This document shows, in pieces, positions 62,843-64,000 of a DNA stretch of 64,000 bases (position 1 is its first letter; every line of letters starts with the position of its first letter). The translations under genes were made by a program, and so were the position numbers. The notes beneath the pieces were generated by a model. That model made no database searches. It saw only the letters and a list, made by a program, of their open reading frames with translations, and was not told where the DNA came from. Source of the stretch: Comamonadaceae bacterium (GTDB lineage: Bacteria; Pseudomonadota; Gammaproteobacteria; Burkholderiales; Burkholderiaceae_C); NCBI GenBank assembly GCA_947476465.1, contig CANJQN010000017.1:24641-88640 (forward strand), written 5' to 3'.

Positions 62843-63823
62843 ATGACCCAAGCCATACGCATTCGCCAGCCCGGCGGCCCCGAACAGATGGAACTGGTCG
62901 ACGTGCCGGTGGGCGAGCCCGGTCCGGGCGAGATCCGCATCCGCCATCACGCCATCGGCCTGAACTACATCGACGTCTACTTTCGCACCGGCTCGTATCC
63001 CATGACCCTGCCTGCGGCGCTGGGCATGGAGGCCGCGGGCATTGTCGAGGCGGTGGGCGAGGGCGTGACGCACCTGCGGCCAGGCGACCGGGCCGCCTAT
63101 GCATCGCACCCGCCGGGCGCCTACGCGCAGGCGCGGGTGATGCCGGCGATGTGCGTGTGCAAGCTGCCCGATGCGATCGACTTCGAGACGGGCGCGGCCA
63201 TGATGCTCAAGGGCTTGACGGTGCAATACCTGTTCAAGCGCAGCCTGCCGGTGGAGGGCCTGGTGCCGGGCGATTTCATCGTGTTCCACGCGATCGCCGG
63301 CGGCGTCGGCCTGATCGCCGCGCAGTGGGCCAAGGCGCTGGGCCTGCAGCTGATCGGCACGGCCGGCAGCGACGATAAGTGCGCGCTGGCGAAGTCGTTG
63401 GGGGCGGCGCACGTCATCAACTACAGCACCGAGGATTTTGTCGCGCGGGTCCAGGAAATTACCAGCGGCAAGGGCGTGAAGGTGGTCTACGACTCGGTGG
63501 GCAAGGACACCTTCGACAAATCGCTCAAGTGCCTGCGGCCCTTCGGCCTCATGGCCTGCTTCGGGGCCTCATCCGGTCCGGTGCCGCAGTTTGCCCCCTC
63601 GCTGCTGGCAAAAAATTCGCTCTACGTCACCCGGCAGTCCCTGTTCACGCATTTGGCCACCCGGGAAGTGACACAGGCCATGGCCGACGACCTGTTCGCG
63701 GTGGTGGCCAGCGGCAAGGTCAAGATTCGCATCGACCAGCGCTTTGCCCTGGCCGACGTGGCGCAGGCGCACCGGGCGCTGGAGTCGCGCAAGACGACGG
63801 GGTCGACGATCTTGATTCCGTGA
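62843..63823 (+). CDS. NADPH:quinone oxidoreductase (zinc-free MDR family)
   Basis: From MTQAIRIRQPGG at 62843 it has 326 residues. Family hallmarks are GLNYIDVYFRTGSYPMTLPAALGMEAAGIVEAVGEGV, YAQARVMPA and the NADPH site AIAGGVGLIAAQWAKALGLQLIGTAGS near residue 150. There are no zinc ligands, as in QorA. It reduces quinones or enones. A TTG start at 62822 is less likely. Confidence 0.94.
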   Translation: MTQAIRIRQPGGPEQMELVDVPVGEPGPGEIRIRHHAIGLNYIDVYFRTGSYPMTLPAALGMEAAGIVEAVGEGVTHLRPGDRAAYASHPPGAYAQARVMPAMCVCKLPDAIDFETGAAMMLKGLTVQYLFKRSLPVEGLVPGDFIVFHAIAGGVGLIAAQWAKALGLQLIGTAGSDDKCALAKSLGAAHVINYSTEDFVARVQEITSGKGVKVVYDSVGKDTFDKSLKCLRPFGLMACFGASSGPVPQFAPSLLAKNSLYVTRQSLFTHLATREVTQAMADDLFAVVASGKVKIRIDQRFALADVAQAHRALESRKTTGSTILIP

Positions 63824-63845
63824 GTCAACAAGCTCGTCATCCCCT

Positions 63846-63920
63846 GTCATCCCCGCCTTCGCGCACTGGTGTCCGGAATAGATTCAAGTAGTCGTCATCC
63901 CCGCGAAGGCGGGGATCCAG
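63846..63920. repeat. REP-like palindromes
   Basis: A truncated copy at about 63846-63864 (GTCATCCCCGCCTTCGCG) and a full copy at 63894-63920 follow the quinone oxidoreductase gene. The remaining ~80 bases to the window end contain GGCGCCGCCTTTTTGGCG but no gene I can support. Confidence 0.85.
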
Positions 63921-64000
63921 AAGCGCGGTCTGCCCGGCGTGAAGCTGAGGGGCGCCGCCTTTTTGGCGTGTTCGGGCGCACGGATGGTGGTGTGGCTGAT

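Noticed and set aside
63884..64000. Minus-strand frame entering from the right edge and ending at 63884
   Set aside because: Its last ~12 codons are REP sequence and only ~25 others are visible, too little to call a gene.

Overview
The window is a high-GC proteobacterial chromosome segment. Its gene content points to Burkholderiales, most likely Comamonadaceae-like. The clues are a membrane urate oxidase with a fused cytochrome c (PuuD), XdhABC, an RpfE-like protein beside RecJ, LolCD, and abundant short palindromic repeats of the type seen in that family. I cannot name a genus. There are no rRNA, tRNA, phage or IS transposase genes and no CRISPR array.

Layout. 3-40 kb is dominated by purine uptake and breakdown: ureD, an NMT1-type ABC transporter, allantoinase-like PuuE, 5-hydroxyisourate hydrolase UraH, XdhC, urate oxidase PuuD, XdhB/XdhA, a complete BMP-type nucleobase ABC transporter, adenine deaminase, a second BMP binding protein, guanine deaminase and dCTP deaminase. 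Together they would import purines and convert adenine and guanine through hypoxanthine/xanthine and urate towards allantoin. 40-54 kb is housekeeping: RecJ/RpfE-like, LolC/LolD, a MoxR-DUF58-VWA operon led by a membrane serine protease, a TatD nuclease, a spermidine-synthase-like protein and TctBA. 54-64 kb holds two EamA permeases, an SDR, a LIV-type binding protein, a MmgE/PrpD protein and a quinone oxidoreductase.

The unusual layer is a set of genes that look like type III secretion cargo and chaperones, scattered among the metabolic genes. A partial gene at 1-2578 (unbroken to the window edge) has the Cys-His-Asp spacing of the ShET2/EspL cysteine protease effectors. Positions 31109-32950 encode a protein with a PI3/4-kinase-like catalytic core. 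Positions 19287-12148 carry three consecutive large helical/low-complexity proteins of unknown family. Positions 60309-61161 carry two tandem CesT-like chaperones. Two further unknown proteins (8271-8873 and 55598-56704) may belong to the set. HrpL-type promoter boxes (GGAACY-N15-CCACNNA) lie upstream of the tandem cluster, one of them an exact match. A weaker one precedes the chaperones. No T3SS structural gene is in the window.

Repeats are also notable. REP-like palindromes sit inside operons. A Ser/Arg/Glu-encoding repeat has expanded in frame inside XdhA, and another repeat is in frame inside RecJ. A nested ~410-bp inverted-repeat element lies beside the remains of a BrnTA-like toxin-antitoxin module.
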